Shown here one piece after another: positions 45,601 through 53,935 of a stretch of 64,000 nt of DNA. The position numbers and the translations under genes are program-made. The first letter of the stretch is position 1. Each line of letters opens with the position of its first letter. Origin of the DNA: Zhongshania sp. R06B22 (lineage in GTDB: Bacteria; Pseudomonadota; Gammaproteobacteria; Pseudomonadales; Spongiibacteraceae); contig NZ_JBFRYB010000001.1 of NCBI RefSeq assembly GCF_040892595.1, positions 3,038,001 through 3,102,000 of the forward strand. The letters are read 5' to 3'. The notes beneath the pieces were generated by a model. It saw only the letters and a program-made list of their open reading frames with translations. It did not search any database and had not been told where the DNA came from.

Positions 45601-46587
45601 TTAGAAATAGTAGAGACTACTTAACAACATACCGTAGCCTCTGTCGAGACACCAAAACACCGCCATCCCGCCCATAGTATAAACCGCGACATTGCGCATA
45701 AGCGGGCCTGCGCCAGCAAACAGTTTTCGCAGTAACATAAACGCCAAGGCCAGAGCACCTACAAATAGCAACTGGCCTATTTCAATACCCACATTAAAAG
45801 AGACCAATCCCGTCAGTACATCACTTTGTGGCAAACCCAGCTCCGCAAGTACACTCGCAAAACCCAAGCCATGAATAAGGCCGAACACCGCGACTATTGG
45901 CCAGCGCACTCGCCGCGTTCCCGCTGCGCCATAGCTAAGCTCCACAGCCAGGTAAAGAATTGTGGCGGCAATTGCCAGCTCCACCCACGCCGCCACCTGG
46001 GGAATAATCCCCAAACTTACCAACGCCAAGGTTGCACTGTGGCCGACGGTAAACGCGGTAATCGTCAGTGTTAGTTGTCGCCAAGACCTCGCCAGCAGCA
46101 GCAACCCGGTAACAAACAGCAAGTGATCAAGCCCGATTAAAATATGCTCGACGCCAAGAACAAAGTACTGCTCCACAACGGCTAAGGTACTTGGCACGGC
46201 GGGTACCCTAAAGGTTTGGCCATCACGTCTTATCAGTTGGGTATATTCACGACCATCAGCGAGAGAAACCTTAATGAGTGCTGCGGTTCGACTCGCGGTT
46301 AAGCCAGTGATCTGAATATCCTGCCCCTCAAGACCGCCGGGACATTTCAACTGCCAGTGGTATTCGATAGCCGTTCCCACCGCGCGCTGAGTCGAACCTG
46401 TCAAAACAGAACAACTTTCGGGCAACACGGGCTCCGGACTCGCCTGCTCACTTGAGGCTGGCGTTCTCCACAGCACATTAAACTGCTGGTTCTTGCCGCC
46501 ATCAATCTCTAACAAAGATGGGGCTAGCTTATGAGCAAAGCACGGCGCAGCGTATAAAAGAAACAATAGACAAAGTAGACGGATCAT
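45601..46587 (-). CDS. HupE/UreJ-family membrane protein
   Basis: A 328-residue protein: signal peptide (residues 1-18), an exported beta-rich domain to about residue 140, then six hydrophobic helices with the HupE/UreJ pattern VLGVEHILIGLDHLLFVTGLLLL and ITAFTVGHSATLAL. Its histidines suggest metal (Ni/Co) handling in relatives, but for this large form no transport has been shown. It is translationally coupled to the PpiC-like gene by a 4-base overlap, a pairing I believe recurs in marine gammaproteobacteria. No hydrogenase or urease gene is present. Confidence 0.85.
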   Translation of the reverse strand: MIRLLCLLFLLYAAPCFAHKLAPSLLEIDGGKNQQFNVLWRTPASSEQASPEPVLPESCSVLTGSTQRAVGTAIEYHWQLKCPGGLEGQDIQITGLTASRTAALIKVSLADGREYTQLIRRDGQTFRVPAVPSTLAVVEQYFVLGVEHILIGLDHLLFVTGLLLLARSWRQLTLTITAFTVGHSATLALVSLGIIPQVAAWVELAIAATILYLAVELSYGAAGTRRVRWPIVAVFGLIHGLGFASVLAELGLPQSDVLTGLVSFNVGIEIGQLLFVGALALAFMLLRKLFAGAGPLMRNVAVYTMGGMAVFWCLDRGYGMLLSSLYYF

Positions 46588-47516
46588 TGCAGCTCTCCGC
46601 CAGCGGTGACTCCGTAGCCGCTCCTCAATTGCACAAGATAGGCCTCAAGCGCTACTTTTTCTTGCTCCTCCTGCCAACGCTGTGCGAGCTCCCTTCGCAC
46701 CGTATTAAAGTCTTGCTGCTGGCCAGTATCTATCGCCGTTACTCTAACGATGTGTTGACCAAATACCGAGGGTATCGGGCCTTGCCACACCTTGAGCAAA
46801 AACTGTTTTGAATTAAAATATTCACTGAATGACACGCCGAAAACACTCGTTACATCCCGCAATGACTTAGCAGTGAACTGCGAACCAGGCAGAAAAACAT
46901 CACCCAGACCCTGAGGGGATGAATCAGCCTGCAACTGCTCAAGTGCCAATGCGGCGCGCTCAACGGGATCTCGCTCTCGATCAACGCTGAAAAATAGATG
47001 TTCAAAGGTATAGCGCGCAGGTTCTTGCCAAGCAGATAAGTCTGCCTGATAGATATCCATCAACTCTGCGTCTGTCGGGGTGCCTGTCGCCTGACTTCGA
47101 CCCACACTCACCATACGCTGAAGTATACGGGCGCGTATCACCTCGTCGGACTCATGGATACCCAGTTCAAATGCCGCGCGGATTTTTTCTTTATCACTAC
47201 CCTCAAAACCGAGGAAATTTGCGTTACGCAATAGACGCTGAAGAATGACACTGTCGTCACGATGAAAATTCAAACGCAATCCTTCGGCAAACAAAATACG
47301 TTTATCTAGCTCCTTCGCGACCAGCTTCTTGATGTCGTCCGGTGCTGGCATCCTAGCCGTCATAGTAAAAAAATCATCTACTAATAACTGAGTAGTAGCA
47401 TCATCCAATGACACCAGCTCGTAGGTTTTTGCAAACCCCCGATACTGTTGTAACCCGAACAGCAAGATGCCAATAAGCAGGAAATGTAACAGCGGCTGCC
47501 GAAATAAAAATATCAC
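46584..47516 (-). CDS. PpiC-type peptidylprolyl isomerase/chaperone
   Basis: A 310-residue periplasm-facing protein with one N-terminal membrane helix (residues 8-25), a SurA/PpiD-like helical region, and a parvulin-like C-terminal part (YTFEHLFFSVDRERD..., VWQGPIPSVFGQHIVRVTAI). It probably helps fold or assemble an exported partner, most likely the HupE-like protein encoded next. GTG start at 47516 with a poor ribosome site. Enzymatic activity is uncertain because the parvulin core is short. Confidence 0.82.
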   Translation of the reverse strand: MIFLFRQPLLHFLLIGILLFGLQQYRGFAKTYELVSLDDATTQLLVDDFFTMTARMPAPDDIKKLVAKELDKRILFAEGLRLNFHRDDSVILQRLLRNANFLGFEGSDKEKIRAAFELGIHESDEVIRARILQRMVSVGRSQATGTPTDAELMDIYQADLSAWQEPARYTFEHLFFSVDRERDPVERAALALEQLQADSSPQGLGDVFLPGSQFTAKSLRDVTSVFGVSFSEYFNSKQFLLKVWQGPIPSVFGQHIVRVTAIDTGQQQDFNTVRRELAQRWQEEQEKVALEAYLVQLRSGYGVTAGGELQ

Positions 47517-47614
47517 TATCTGCCCTTGGGACCGTTTAGCCTTAAGTACCGCTAATGAATATCACTCTACGCCGTAAGCGCGAGCGTGATGTTAAAACCC
47601 TGTGAATTGTGCGC

Positions 47615-48622
47615 TTACTCGGTAAGCTCCTCGGCTGCCATACTGTGACAATGCGCTAACTGTTTGGCAAATAGCGCGCTCACCTGCTCCGGTTTTTCAA
47701 GACTCGGAAAGTGGTCAGTTCCGCGGGTCTCAATGACTTGCGCTTTTGCTGACTGGCGGGCACTAGCTAGCATAGCCTTCCGCCACAATACTTGGTCACG
47801 CTCCCCCGCAATCAAGCACACCGCTGCGAAATGTTCGTAATAGCTGGCATCACTTTTTAACTGCCATTGAATAATATCGGCCACTTGCAAAACCACTGTC
47901 GCATACTGCTTAGGAGTATAAGGGAAGGCGGCAACAAGCTTATTTTTGTAGGCGGTCGGCTTCCGTATCATCAAAGCCCGCCGGCGCTTTTCCTCTGGCA
48001 AGAGCCGCAGCACAGTAAAAACAAATGGCAGTAGATAGAGGCCAACCGGTTGTAAAAAACGCTCTGCATTATTAGCTAAACGCCCTTGGGGAACAACCGC
48101 CGCCTCTAGTACTGCGGTCGCCACTCGAAATAGGTCCGGTTGTTGTCGTCCAGCTTCCAAAACCACAGCGCCGCCCCGAGAATGACCATGAAGGTAGACG
48201 GCGCTATCTTTAGCAAAGTGTTCAACCACCTTGACCATACAAAACGCGTCATGGGCAATGGTTCCTGCTTTGTGCGGGTTGATCTGCCACCACACGGGTT
48301 CCGGCGACGGCCGAGCTCCAAACGGATTCTGATAGTTAGCGTTATTAATAATGATGAGCCGTGCTGGCGTCTCCCTGTGAACTTTCAAAAAGTAACGCAT
48401 GTCCTCTAAAAGTCCGGGGAAGCAAATCACCGTTGGCGAGCCCTCCGAGAGCTGAGAATCAATATCCCGCTCGGGGATACAAACTAAATTATCGCCCAGC
48501 GTCAGTAATTCACCACTAAAGAATTCAGCGGTGGGCGCAGACCATGATTTGATTGCCAATAGAGATCTAGCTAAATGGACAAATAGAGCAATCCCTATTA
48601 GTGACCACAGTAGTGTTGACAT
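47615..48622 (-). CDS. Alpha/beta hydrolase
   Basis: A 335-residue alpha/beta-hydrolase with an N-terminal hydrophobic segment (residues 5-22), so probably membrane tethered. The nucleophile elbow GHSRGG (Ser near residue 148) and a late GTDHFPSLEKPE with the catalytic His are visible; the acid is probably the Asp in AGERDQVLW. Esterase, lipase or thioesterase activity is possible. It is 76 bp upstream (minus) of... no shared transcript is certain: the large GST-like gene ends at its far side, 75 bp away, and runs into it on the same strand. Confidence 0.85.
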   Translation of the reverse strand: MSTLLWSLIGIALFVHLARSLLAIKSWSAPTAEFFSGELLTLGDNLVCIPERDIDSQLSEGSPTVICFPGLLEDMRYFLKVHRETPARLIIINNANYQNPFGARPSPEPVWWQINPHKAGTIAHDAFCMVKVVEHFAKDSAVYLHGHSRGGAVVLEAGRQQPDLFRVATAVLEAAVVPQGRLANNAERFLQPVGLYLLPFVFTVLRLLPEEKRRRALMIRKPTAYKNKLVAAFPYTPKQYATVVLQVADIIQWQLKSDASYYEHFAAVCLIAGERDQVLWRKAMLASARQSAKAQVIETRGTDHFPSLEKPEQVSALFAKQLAHCHSMAAEELTE

Positions 48623-48697
48623 AATATTTCTCTTCTCCGAATACCGGAACTATCAAACCTTTACTGGCTCTCAAAACTGCTTTAGCTTGAACAGGTT

Positions 48698-49801
48698 TTA
48701 GGCCAAGCGCGTTTTCAATCCGGCGCGCTCTAGTTTTGGGCCAAGTGGCAATTGGTCTAGTCTATAGCCACACTGCTCTGCGAACCAAATATTCACTTCT
48801 TCTTGTTGCTTGCCCGGCAGTTTTAAGCATAACTGCTGCATACGCTGAGCCATCCAAAGAGTGTAAGTCCAAGTGGCGCGTTTAAAGGTTTGTTCCCCCA
48901 TGGGGAAACTGACCTCCTTAAGAAAGCGCGGAATTATGTCACCTGGCTGTTTGTTTGCTCTTATTACAAACTGATTAAGGTCTTGAGCAAAGGCCTTAAG
49001 CATTGGAATAAACTCTGCATACACCCGATCCAAAACGGGAACTAAGGTCGGTGGAATCTCATCATTAGGATAAAGTCCCTGCCCTACAGACTCACCACCA
49101 TGAGCACGCTTTACCCATGCTTGTAATTTTGGCCGGGGCTCGAGCAATATACGTTTTGGCGCAGGGTCTCGATTCAAGTGACCATAGAAAGACGCTACTA
49201 AGCCGTAGTCAGCAATAGTAGGCTGGCCACCTAAAAGGTAATCGTGCGTTGAAAAGTGCTGCTCTAACAGATCGAGCATATTCTCAGTCCATTCCTCAAT
49301 CATTTTATGTTGCTCAGGGATAAAGCCGACAACCGGGCGAGCGGCATCCAGTCCCCTAGCAATAACTTGCCCCGGTACATTTTGAATAAACTGAGGAAAT
49401 CCTGGCAAAAACGCTTCTCCAGCTTCTTTTACAAATAGCGATTTGTTTTCAGGGTATGACCAACGGTAATGCATGGCGGTAGGGAGCCAGTATTCACCGG
49501 CCCAGGCTTCGAGCAATAGTGAAGCAATGTATTGTTTTGGCGTATTAACACTAATCGAATTATCTTGATGACGCTTTTCAAGCGCTTCAATAATCATGGT
49601 ACTGTCTTGTAACCAAAGACCCTCTCTGGTTTCAACAACAGGCATTACCCGCACCCCAGTTTTTCTTGGAATTTTTACCAACAAGTCAAAGCCGTTTATT
49701 TTTTTATCAAAATAATTCAATCCCTTATAGTTCATATAGGCTCGCACCTTTCCCGAATACATTGAAAGCTGCCAGCTATACAGAGTGTAATCGTAATTCA
49801 T
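48698..49801 (-). CDS. Large GST-fold protein with C-terminal extension (copy 4 of 4)
   Basis: A 367-residue GST-fold protein. ATG 49801 is chosen since AGGA lies 8 bases upstream; the frame is open 17 codons further up. It is the sister of the protein at 15543-16652: YSWQLSMYSGKVRAYMNYKG at the start, HYRWSY near residue 100, YLLGGQPTIADYGLVASFYGHLNRDPAPKR, and an extension with FKRATWTYTLWMAQRMQQ. No Ser/Cys is in the usual catalytic spot. It precedes the alpha/beta hydrolase on the same strand (75 bp), suggesting a joint transcript. Confidence 0.78.
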   Translation of the reverse strand: MNYDYTLYSWQLSMYSGKVRAYMNYKGLNYFDKKINGFDLLVKIPRKTGVRVMPVVETREGLWLQDSTMIIEALEKRHQDNSISVNTPKQYIASLLLEAWAGEYWLPTAMHYRWSYPENKSLFVKEAGEAFLPGFPQFIQNVPGQVIARGLDAARPVVGFIPEQHKMIEEWTENMLDLLEQHFSTHDYLLGGQPTIADYGLVASFYGHLNRDPAPKRILLEPRPKLQAWVKRAHGGESVGQGLYPNDEIPPTLVPVLDRVYAEFIPMLKAFAQDLNQFVIRANKQPGDIIPRFLKEVSFPMGEQTFKRATWTYTLWMAQRMQQLCLKLPGKQQEEVNIWFAEQCGYRLDQLPLGPKLERAGLKTRLA

Positions 49802-50116
49802 CAATATATTCCTGAATAAAAAAATGTACTGCATATCAGTGAGAAGGCACAAACCTTGTTATTGATATGGTGAAAGCCTTGTCTAGAATCCAACAGTTAA
49901 AAATGGCTTTTCTAGACATGTATTTACGTCCTTTGGCAGCGACGCTCTCCGACACCATGCTCGCATTATTAAACCGTTTGAAAATTTTCTTCGCCCTAGG
50001 CGATTGCCTATGGCGACATGGCGTTTAACCGCATCAGCAATAGGCATTTTAAAAAAGCCGGCTGCAATATTGCTAACACCGACATCATGAGAAGCTAACT
50101 CTGTCAGTAAAAGGCA
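49802..50116. other. 315-bp intergenic region
   Basis: Between the DUF3604 stop and the GST-like start, both minus. It holds the inverted repeat at 49880-49918. On minus, the DUF3604 frame stays open for about 75 codons after its TAG (to near 49885), reading without similarity to anything I know. Confidence 0.4.
49880..49918. repeat. Inverted repeat TGTCTAGAA / TTCTAGACA
   Basis: Perfect 9-base arms at 49880-49888 and 49910-49918 with a 21-base spacer, about 80 bp upstream of the GST-like start. It could be two half-sites for a dimeric regulator or a stem-loop; there is no T-run. Confidence 0.5.
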
Positions 50117-52135
50117 CTAGTACACCTGAATCGCGGAACTCCAAGCGCGCTCCTGAATCGTCGCAGGAAAGTCAGGCCGGGGATTAAGTCCTGCCCGAAT
50201 AGCATCCCAGGTAGACCAACGGCAACTTGGATTTTCTAATACTCGCGCGTAGTAAAATGCTCGCTGGCCCTGAGAGTAGCTAGGGTCGCGCCACACTGTG
50301 CGCAACTGCGCCGCGCCGCTAGACGCTGAAAGCTCGCAGTTGCTTAAGTCCACGTTAGCGCCGTTGTCCGGACAACGTTGAGTGACTGGATCTACGTCCA
50401 CCCCGCCGGCACAAGCTGTGTCATACACCGCCTCATGAACCTCACCATCATCGTCGATCCACCCTTTTATAATTTGCAGGCGCTGCAGCGGGGCGCTATT
50501 TGCATCAGCCATTGCCCACAATATAAAAGTCGGTTGCTGCTCGTCTTGCAGCGTTAAATGTCCACCCATTGTGACACCACGCTTATAGGCCTCGGCAAGC
50601 ACATCATTGCTTTTAAGCATATCGTCATCAAAGTCGCTACCAGCGAAAAAACGTAGCGAAATACGCGGTCCCGAGGTCGCAAACGTTTCGCCACGACGAA
50701 AGGCTTGATAGATATGCTCGCGGGTATTTGCCTCCGCCCACACGCCGGCTAGACCGGACGCTCCGAAGGTGGGCAGTGCGCCGCCGGTATAGGTTTTTCC
50801 GTCGACTGTTTGCACCAAATCCTGCGTAGCTAGTTTAATGGCCAGCCCTTCCCACCAAGCGAATGGAACTGAGCCACGCAGTTTTCCGTCAGCGGAGATC
50901 AAACCCAGTTTAGACACATAGTCGTCTTCGCTTACACCGCTGGCCGCATTGTGAGTATCACTTGAGCCAATCACTGCAAAGTCGTAAGGATTGCCGACGC
51001 CCATCTTTTCTAAAACCAGTCCTCGCTTCAGAGCGTGGCGCACATAACTGCCCTCAGGCACGCTCATTAAGGAGGATGCGACACGTTCATTGGTAATTTC
51101 GAAACCTGCCCATTCGTCCCGTGTCGACAAAGCGGGATGGGTTTCCGAGGTTCCCTTAATTTGAGTAATTTCGACCACCGGTTCATTACGCAAGCGCTGC
51201 TGAACATAAGCCGCGTCAATAGGGCTGCCATCGCTCTTGGTCATTTCAAACATGTGACCGTTGGAACCATTGGAATTATGAGGAATCGCTAAACTCTCTA
51301 CGCCCTGCTCACGCATTGCGTCCATCCAGTCCCATAAATCTTCAGGGTTCGCAGAGTGCAAGGTAGAAAAAGGTTGCACTGGCAGTTGCTCAGTATTCCG
51401 AAAAATAACGTTGCGGTGTAGATTGCCGGCATCGGCCGCAGTAGAGGTAAATTCATAGGCCACCAAAGTGGTAAATTTACCGGGCTCGTTATAGCGTCGC
51501 GCGGCTTCCACCGTTTCGCGCCAAGCGGCCGACATCACGTCAAGCGCATCACTGACAGGAATTTCACCTGATTTAATGGCATTCACATTTTCGGGCAGGA
51601 AATTTGAAAAAGCCTTTATGCGCTTTAGGGTACTCAGCAGATCAGTACCCCGTCGCTCAGGATCATTTAAGCCGTGAATACTCTGAGATGAATTGTGCTT
51701 GGAATAATCGCTACCCACCGTGGCCGCTTCCCTAGCGACCCCCATAAACATGGCGTGATCGCTTACCGCATAGAAATCCAGCGGCTCTCGCAATTTCATT
51801 TCAAATCCAGCCGGATGCTGCAGCGGCTCGCCGCGGGCGTAGCGATAAGCATCTGCCGGCGTAGCAATAGTACCCACCGAAAAGCCATCGAATGACAAAG
51901 TAGTATGGACATGCACATCACCAAAAAACGGCCGACGCGAGCCATCCTCGACGACTCTTTGATCTTGATCTGCGGGAGCCGGCAGTGACAACACACGGTA
52001 ATCTGCCTCAAATATCTTACTGCGCAGTGTGTCGACAAGGTGCTCTGCGCCGACACTAGGTTGTCGCTGACTAAACCACAGGGCCGCGCCGCCTGAACAA
52101 ATCAAGACAGCCACTACAATTACTTTTTTACTCAT
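50117..52135 (-). CDS. DUF3604 domain protein (PHP-like), exported
   Basis: A 672-residue protein with an N-terminal signal or anchor (residues 4-22), then the DUF3604 hallmark RRPFFGDVHVHTTLSFDGF near residue 70, FYAVSDHAMFMG, and later GSSDTHNAASG. These His/Asp blocks resemble the PHP metal-dependent phosphoesterase/amidohydrolase fold. No reaction is established for the family, which is common in marine gammaproteobacteria. AAGGA precedes the ATG. It is 296 bp downstream of the BVMO gene (minus), possibly part of the same catabolic locus. Confidence 0.88.
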   Translation of the reverse strand: MSKKVIVVAVLICSGGAALWFSQRQPSVGAEHLVDTLRSKIFEADYRVLSLPAPADQDQRVVEDGSRRPFFGDVHVHTTLSFDGFSVGTIATPADAYRYARGEPLQHPAGFEMKLREPLDFYAVSDHAMFMGVAREAATVGSDYSKHNSSQSIHGLNDPERRGTDLLSTLKRIKAFSNFLPENVNAIKSGEIPVSDALDVMSAAWRETVEAARRYNEPGKFTTLVAYEFTSTAADAGNLHRNVIFRNTEQLPVQPFSTLHSANPEDLWDWMDAMREQGVESLAIPHNSNGSNGHMFEMTKSDGSPIDAAYVQQRLRNEPVVEITQIKGTSETHPALSTRDEWAGFEITNERVASSLMSVPEGSYVRHALKRGLVLEKMGVGNPYDFAVIGSSDTHNAASGVSEDDYVSKLGLISADGKLRGSVPFAWWEGLAIKLATQDLVQTVDGKTYTGGALPTFGASGLAGVWAEANTREHIYQAFRRGETFATSGPRISLRFFAGSDFDDDMLKSNDVLAEAYKRGVTMGGHLTLQDEQQPTFILWAMADANSAPLQRLQIIKGWIDDDGEVHEAVYDTACAGGVDVDPVTQRCPDNGANVDLSNCELSASSGAAQLRTVWRDPSYSQGQRAFYYARVLENPSCRWSTWDAIRAGLNPRPDFPATIQERAWSSAIQVY

Positions 52136-52431
52136 CTAAAATTCCTTTTCGCTCGATGCCTTATTATTTCGCATTTTATTTTCAATATTTAGTTATGCTG
52201 TTCACTGCACGCTGATACCGAGCAATCTAATGTCAATGACGACGATTTCAAGGATTTATTCGAGCGAAGCTGTGTGCGCCAATTACCTTTCCTGCTCACT
52301 CAAATACCAACATGCGCACTCAATTACGCCGCTGAATTACTAATAAAAGGCAAATAACGACCCTACTGCTAGCAGCAATGACAGCAAATTTATTATTTTG
52401 ATATTTCTTGAATTAATATCTTATAAAAAAA

Positions 52432-53928
52432 TTACTCTGCCGTTGCCGGGTACACCGCTTCTTTGTCTGCTGCAGTGACGCGCTTATCAAAGCGCAGGCC
52501 ACCCAGACGCAAGTAACGCAGCGCCCAAATATCGCGAATGTAATTCATATGCAAATTCCAAGGCATTTTATTGCCTTGTTTTGGCAGCGAATCCATGGCG
52601 CGCTGAACGTAGCCAGATTGCAGATCTATTTTAATTGCCTCTGTAATTCCTTCGGCAGGAATCTCGGGCCGCACCACACTGAAATCCTTCTTATCCATGT
52701 AACGGATCAGTCGGCACACGTAATCGTCTACCAAATCGGTCTTCAAGGTCCAAGATGCATTGGTGTAGCCGACCGAGAAAGCAAAATTAGGCATACTGCT
52801 GAGCATCACACCTTTATAATTGTACAAATCCGGCAAGTTGACCGGCTGCTTGTCTAAAGCCAGTGAAACGTCTTTGAGCAACTCCATCCTTAAACCAGTT
52901 GCAGTGATAATAATATCGGCATTCAGCTGCTCGCCTGACTGCAGTTTTATTCCGTCGGCATTAAAATTTTCAATATGGTCGGTGACCATGGTGACCTGAC
53001 CATCTCTAATGGATCGAAATAAATCACCATTCGGTACTAGGCACACCCGCTGATCCCAAGGATTATAGCTTGGCGTGAAATGCTTCTTGATGTCGTATTC
53101 CGCACCCAGTTTCTGACGCAGCTGACCGAGTAAGAAGCGCTTGGCGACGACCGGCCGCCGCTTGGAGAGCTGATAGAAAAACATCTGCATCAGAATATTC
53201 TTCCACCGCACAATGCTGTGTGTCCATTTTTCAGGGAGTTTGCCGCGCAGGCGGTTAGCCAGCGCATCTTCCTCGGGCGCGCCGATGACATACGTCGGCG
53301 AGCGCTGCAGCATGGTCACCTTGGCGCCCCCTTTAACTAGGTTGGGTGCCAAGGTCATAGCGGTTGCGCCACTGCCGATAATAATGACCCGCTTACCCGA
53401 GTAATCCAGCTCTTCCGGCCAGTGCTGCGGGTGAATAATGGGCCCTTTAAAATCGTCTCTACCTGCGAACTCCGGCGTGTAACCTTGCTCGTAGTTATAA
53501 TAACCGGTGCAAATAAATAGAAAACGCGAAGTCATACGCGTGATCTCACCGCTGGCCACCTCCTTAATATCGCACTGCCAGCATTGGGTATGACTGCACC
53601 AGTTGGCCGCGACCAACCGTTTACCAAAGCGGATATTTTTATCTACGCCAAACTCCTGAGCAGTTTCGCTTAGGTAAGCGCGAATGTCTTCACCCGGTGA
53701 TATTGCCTTACGTGACGTCCACGGCTTAAATTTATAGCCGAAGGTGAACATATCCGAGTCCGACCGGATACCGGGGTAGCGGAAAAGATCCCAAGTTCCA
53801 CCAATGGCCTGGCGCGACTCCACAATAGTGTAGGTCTTTTCTGGAAAGTGCTTTTGATAGTGGACAGCCGCACCGATACCAGAAATACCGGCGCCGATTA
53901 TTAGCATATCGAGAGTTTCCATCGTCAT
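52432..53928 (-). CDS. Flavin-dependent Baeyer-Villiger-type monooxygenase
   Basis: A 498-residue class B flavoprotein monooxygenase. FAD site GAGISG at residues 12-17 with GGTW at 43-46, the BVMO fingerprint FKGPIIHPQHWP (FxGxxxHxxxWP) at residues 160-171, and the NADPH site GSGATA at 185-190 are all intact. It should insert oxygen next to a ketone or oxidise a heteroatom using NADPH and O2. AGG lies 5 bases before the ATG. It starts 7 bp after the TonB receptor stop, so the receptor and oxygenase form an operon, linking uptake to oxidation of one compound. The compound is not known. Confidence 0.92.
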   Translation of the reverse strand: MTMETLDMLIIGAGISGIGAAVHYQKHFPEKTYTIVESRQAIGGTWDLFRYPGIRSDSDMFTFGYKFKPWTSRKAISPGEDIRAYLSETAQEFGVDKNIRFGKRLVAANWCSHTQCWQCDIKEVASGEITRMTSRFLFICTGYYNYEQGYTPEFAGRDDFKGPIIHPQHWPEELDYSGKRVIIIGSGATAMTLAPNLVKGGAKVTMLQRSPTYVIGAPEEDALANRLRGKLPEKWTHSIVRWKNILMQMFFYQLSKRRPVVAKRFLLGQLRQKLGAEYDIKKHFTPSYNPWDQRVCLVPNGDLFRSIRDGQVTMVTDHIENFNADGIKLQSGEQLNADIIITATGLRMELLKDVSLALDKQPVNLPDLYNYKGVMLSSMPNFAFSVGYTNASWTLKTDLVDDYVCRLIRYMDKKDFSVVRPEIPAEGITEAIKIDLQSGYVQRAMDSLPKQGNKMPWNLHMNYIRDIWALRYLRLGGLRFDKRVTAADKEAVYPATAE

Positions 53929-53935
53929 TCAAACC

